DNA of 48,472 nt from the NCBI RefSeq assembly GCF_001418575.1, contig NZ_LIQR01000232.1, positions 1 through 48,472 on the forward strand. The letters run 5' to 3'. Positions 19,701 to 25,700 of the stretch are shown one piece after another. This stretch comes from Peterkaempfera griseoplana. GTDB taxonomy: Bacteria; Actinomycetota; Actinomycetes; Streptomycetales; Streptomycetaceae. How positions within the stretch are numbered: position 1 is the first letter of the stretch; every line of letters starts with the position of its first letter. Made by a program: the position numbers and the translations under genes. The notes under the pieces were generated by a model. That model did not search any database, had not been told where the DNA came from, and worked only from the letters and a program-made list of their open reading frames with translations.

Positions 19701-22700
19701 CTCGAGCGGCCGCTGCACGCCGTCAACCATCACGGCAGCGTGATGTGGATGGACGCCCGCGCCGGTACGCGTGTGGAGCAGCCTGATCCCACTCTCTCTG
19801 TGGCCTCGATCGACCTGAACGCCGATGGTTGGCTGATCAACCCGACGGCCGAGGTCCGGCGCAAGCGGTGGGAGTACCAGCGTCTTCCGGGCCTGCTTCC
19901 CCGCCAGGAGGCTCTGCGCAGGCTCGAGGCGGAGTTTCCCCGTAGGACCGAACGGCTCGAGCACCTGCTGGAAGGCGACGACGAAACCGGGTTCCTCATC
20001 CCCGCCGGGGCTGACGAGACCGGGGTCCTCATCCCCGCCGAAGCTGCTGAGGTGCTGGTGCCTTCCGGGGTTGCTGGGACGACTGAGTTGTCTGAGCCTC
20101 CGAAGGTCACCGAAGCTGCTGAGGTGCTGGTGCCTTCCAAGGTTGCTGAGGCGACTGAGTTGTCTGAGCCTCCGAAGGTCACCGAAGCTGCTGAGGTGCT
20201 GGTGCCTTCCAAGGTTGCTGAGGCGACTGAGTTGTCTGAGCCTCCGAAGGTCACCGAAGCAACCGACGTGCAGGAGCCCCCCAAGCCCGAGGTGGTACCC
20301 CCGTGGTATGTCGGCCACGGCAGTGGCGGCATGCTCGGCGAGTTCTCGGTGACCGATGTCAAGGTCAGTGCGGTCACGAAGGCCAACGAGGAGTGGGCCG
20401 ACGAGGTCGTCAAGGCCCTTCCGGACACCGTCCGCAGCGCCGTCCGCAGCGGGATCCGCAGGGCTCTTCTGGACATGATCGCGGTCAACACCCCCGAGGA
20501 CTGGTACCACCTGCTCGTTGACGGCAAGACGATCGAGGCGGCAGGCCAGGTGGTCTGGCTGCGTCCGGTTGTCCACAACGTGCAGTCGGTGAAGCCCGAG
20601 GAGGCGGCCGACGCTGTCCACAACGTGCAGCCGGTGAAGCCCGAGGAGGCGGCCGACGCTGTCCACAACGTGCAGCCGGTGCAGCAGTCGGTGAAGCCCG
20701 AGAAGGCGGCCGACGCTGTGAGGAAGTACGGCGTCAAGTGGAGTTCGACGAGCGGAGCTCAGAAGCACTCGCACATGTCGTCGCGCGCCGCTGAAACGGC
20801 TCTGTTCTCAGCCCTGATGCTCTCGTCGGCCGCCGCCTCCGCGTTTGTGCTCGGCGCTCCACGTATCGTCCTCGAGGCGGGGGTGGAACGCGACTCCGCC
20901 TCCCGGCAGACGGTCATCAGCGGCCGAAAGCTCTTCGTCACCAGCAGCACGCTCTTCAGTTCCGAGACGCGGGTCCTTGTCTTCGTGGACGGTATTGAGC
21001 AGGAAACGGGCAGCAAGCCCGCACCTGTCGGTCTGGCGATCGAATTCCCCTCGGTCTTCGTCGACCAGGGGAAGCGGAACCTGGAACCCGCGCAGGATTC
21101 GATCCTGGACGCCGGCCGGACCGGGACGACTTCGGCGAACCAGGGTGCGGCCTTCGCCAGGCCCCGGATGTCGGAAGAGGTGCTCAACGCGATCGACGTG
21201 ACACCGGTCGTCGCCGCTCTGCACCGCGATCTGCGCAGTGCCGGGCTCGACGCCGCCGAGGTGATCGCGATCTCGCACCAGGTCCAAGAACAGCTGGTCA
21301 ACGAAAGGACCATCCGTAACCGGCAGGCGTGGCAGCTGGGCGGCGGAGACGTCACCAACTCCATCCGCATCGGAAGCGTCCCGAAGTGGAACGGCGTTAT
21401 CGTGCACGGCCGGTCCCGGATTACCCTCAAGGCCGCACAGCTCGTCGATGTCCGGGACGCCGTCAGCACACGCGCGGACCTCGGTGCCGGTGCGGCCCGG
21501 GGATACGGCAGGGGAGGTACGAGCTCGGCGGCGATGACGTTCGCCGCCAATGTGACCGGCCTTGTCGACCCCTTGATCGACAACCACATCGTGAAGGGTG
21601 TGGCGCCGTACGTCAGCGTCAGCGGCAACAGCCACCGGCGTTGGAACTACGGCCTCACCGACACCGGGCTCAACCACACCGTTCTCGTGGCCTCGGGGCC
21701 GATGGCCCGCTACCTGGCCACGCTCGAGTACACCATCACGTGGACGTCCCCGACCCATCGCGGGCTTCGCTCGACGAGCGTCGAGATCCCCGCCGAGCTG
21801 GGTGTGCCCTGGCGCGGCGCTGCCGAGTTCGAGCGCCGGGGACTGGGCCGAGTCGCCTCCCCCGTCGTGCAGCAGGGGAGCCTGCATGATCTGGCCACCC
21901 AGGTGGCCGCCCAACCGAATGTCAGGGCGCTCCTCCAGATCTCCGGCGTCAGGCCGGACGTCAGCGTGGTACGGCCGGCGCGGCTGGACATCCCGCGGCC
22001 CAGGCCTGCCCAGGACGAACCGCTGCACCTCGCCCTCGGCGGTCTGGGCTTCGGCACCGCCATCGGCCTGCCCGGGGCGCAGCTGATCGAGGACTACCTC
22101 CTGGCCACGTTGAAGGGCCTGGCCGGCAAGCGGGCGAAGGTCGACTGGGCGGCGGTCGAGCGGCAGCTGGGGGTCCGGGTCGGACGGGCGGTACTCGAGG
22201 GCGACCTCGACAATGTGCTCGCCGGCATGAGCTTCGACATCAGTGTCGGCAAGAAGACCGTCACGGTGTTCCTCAAGGGCACCCTCTCCACCCCTCGCGA
22301 CTCCTTCACGTCGGAGAACCTCACGGTCAACACCCGTGCGGCCATGACCAGCGCGCTGAGCAGCAGCTCCGACAGCCGACGGGCCGTCACCGTTGCCGGC
22401 GGGGCCGCCGCGCGCGTGAGTGCGGCCAAGTGGCTGCGGCTGCAGTTCGGCGCCGTCCGGTTGCAGGCCAAGTTCTCGGGCGGCAAGGAACAGAGCCTGT
22501 CCGACGCGGTGACCGGGTACCGCCGAAAGGAGAACCTCGGCCTTGAGCACCCCCCTCTCGTGACCACCCGGGACATCGTCTACGAGATCACCGTGCGCAC
22601 CGAGGACGGCCGGTTCGACGAACGGGTATGGCTGGACAGGCCCGGCGACCTGGTGGCCGAGATCGTCACACCGCGCGCCTTCACCCCGGCCCAGCGCGTC

Positions 22701-25700
22701 ACCAGGGAGGAACTGGCGGATACGGGGAAGACCACGTTCGCGCGCAAATGGCCCGACCGGCAGGAAACGCAGATCGACTTCAGCACCGGGTCGACGGGCC
22801 TGTACCCGGCGTTCGTCAACATGCCCGCGCTGACGGGCATGGTCGCCCGTACCTACTTCGATCTGCATGGTCTGCGCTGGACGGACGACTGGACTCAGTG
22901 GCCGAGTGAGATCGTCGACGCGACCCGGCCGGCGAGACTGGAGCAGTTCTTCGGCCTGCTCACCGACGGACTCGGCCGTGAGGTGCGGCTGCCCGACCAC
23001 GACGGCTGGGAGACGACCCTCAACCTGCAGATGCGGGCCTATGCGCCACGTCCCCTCCAGCTGACCAAGGCCAAGACGGAGATCGAGCACTATCTCAAGC
23101 ACCAGTCCAAGTACGGGACCGCGAAGGCCCAGAGCAAGTCGGTGAGCCTCCAGGGATCCACCTCCGCCATGGTCCGCCTGGGCTCTGACCAAGGCGGCAG
23201 CGGCATCGTCCTGGCGGACCACGCGGAGGTTCGCGTCGCGCAGCCCTCGCACTCGCAGTCGCGTGCGCCCGGTGGTCGCCTGGTGGCGCTCGCCCATGGG
23301 GACGTGGGCGCTGAGTGGGGCTCCACCCACGAGAAGACCGACGGCGCGATAGAGATCTCACGCGGTACGTACGACTCGGAGGCGGTGGCCGGCTACCGGT
23401 CGGATCCGGGGTTCCTGGCCACCATCACCCGTCGCCGAGGCGGGCGGACGGAGACCTCGAGGCGCTTCGTCAGGGTGAGCGGGGCGATGGACCTTCTCGT
23501 CCCGAACCGCCGGATCGAGGACCTCGGACTGCCCGGGAAGGCGACGGACCCGGCCCAGGACCTCAGCGCCGAGGGTGCCAAGCCCGTTGAGGACCCTTCG
23601 AAGCGGTTGACCTATCTGGGCGACCGGCTGTGGACGACTTCCGTCTGGCCGGAAGTGCTGAAGGCCGACGGTGTCGTGCCCGAGATCGTTCAGCGGCTGA
23701 GGGAGCGGAACATCCTCCCGCTGGAGAAGGACAAGGAGAGCATCGAGCAGGTGCGGCTCCGCGAGACCGTGGCGGCGGTCTTCCGGTCGGAGGCACTGAA
23801 GAGCGGTCACAGCGCCCTGCTCGGTTCCGGTTTTGGAGGCTGGTTCCCGATCACGGAACGCGGGGGCGCCGTCCGCTATGTGTGGATCAACGTATTCGCA
23901 GAGGGTCTGGACCCCGCGCACGCGCAGCGCGACCGTGCCGAGATCACCCTCACGCTGCGCAGCGAAGGTGTCACCGAGGTCAAGGACGTCGGCAAGCAGG
24001 GCGTCTCGGCATCGGTCGGCGTCACCGTGTCAGGGCGTGCGGGAGACCACCAGGCGGTCACGAACCAGCAGGGACACGGCGGAATCGAGTACAGCCGCGG
24101 ATCCGACTGGCAGCGGGGACAGACGAACACCTCCGTCAAGAAGAGCACGCAGATCTACCGGGCCAACACCAAGGACGGTTCGGTGGAGTTCGAGCACAGG
24201 ATGCACTTCCGTGTCCAGCTCGGCATGACCCTGAAGATGCCGGAGTTCCTCCGACCCTTCGTCCACTACGGCTACGTCCTCTACAACGTCATCGGCAACG
24301 CCCTGGCGGACGCTCCCAGGGCGGGGACCGTGACCCAGGAACCGACGCCGTGGACGTGGTACGACAACGGCATGGGGGCGGGACGCACCGTACCGGGCGA
24401 GGTGCGGTTCCTGATTCCGCAGCATCTCACCGTGCCCGCTCCTGCCGTGGGTCCGATGCCCGCACCGTTCGAGCGGACCTGGGGCGAGAACGCTCGCTGG
24501 CTCCGCCTCCCGAGCGCTGACCTTCCCCCCGCGCTGGACGCTGCGCTGGTGGAGCACCTCCACCCCTGGGACGTCCCCGCCGCGGGCGCTCTCCAGCAAT
24601 GGGTGAAGACCGCCGCACGGCAGTCCGGTTCCGCCGCGGATCTCGTGTCGTCCCGAATCCAGGGCCTGCCACGTCCCGACTTCACCAGCCTGTCCGGACT
24701 GGCCCACCAGGCGCAGACCAGTCAGGACATGGTGCGTGCGAACATCAAGGACCTGCTCAAGGACGCCTACATCGTCGACGCGGGCGGGACGAAGGTCCGG
24801 GTGGGACTCGAACTCGTACGAGCGGAGGAGTTCGAGCCCACCCCGAGGATGAAGGGCCGCGGCTACACACAGGACAACCATGACATCGAGCGCGGTGTCG
24901 AGTGGAGCAGCGGGCGCCTCCAGGGCGGTGGCCTCGACGGGGGCGGGGGCTCGGACCACAGCGCGGTGCTGGCCCACGCCGTGGGGGACCGGTCCGAGCG
25001 GGACAGCTCACGGTTCGAGGGCGGCGCCTCGGAGACGTACGAGAACAACCGTGAGGCAACCAGGGAGTTCCGCTACTACCGCATCGACGTGCGCATGATC
25101 GCCAGGCCCGTCGAGAACGCCGCCTACGCGCTCAGCGTCGACGTTCCGGGCGGCCTCTACGCGATGCTTCCGCTCAAGTCGAGCGGGGCCCTCGCGGAGG
25201 ATCTGGCGACCCCGCTGGCCCGCATCCTCGTGCCCGCCACAGAGCCGCCGAAGGACCTCACGAGCGAGGTCGAAACCCCGCCGGCCGACAAGCTGACCAC
25301 GATCCCGGAGGAACCCGAGCCGGCCTCCCGCCGTGAGGCGGCGCCGGTCGAGGAGACCCCCGTACCCGAGCACCTCGACACCGAGGTGCAGAAGGGTTCC
25401 CGGTGGAAGGGCAAGCAGCGGGCGACGGACGCTGCCTCCGAGGACGACTGGCGGTGGGAGGGCAGGGAACGGGAGACGGACGAGGTCTCCGAGGAGGGTT
25501 CGCTGAGGGAGGACGAGGACTGGGAGACGGACGATGCCTCTCACGATGATTCTCTGATCATCCTTGTCAGAAGCCGACTGGAGCAGATGCTCGGGGAGAC
25601 CGGGTCGGTGCTCTCGGACGAGCAGATCCGCGAGGAGGCGGCCCGACAGGCCGGCGCCGACGGCGCTCCCGCCACCTTCGCGGACACCGTCCTGCTTGCG

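Noticed and set aside
20040..20717. Regular repeats that might be taken for a CRISPR array
   Set aside because: The units are directly adjacent without spacers, are multiples of three bases, and are translated in frame inside the giant gene.
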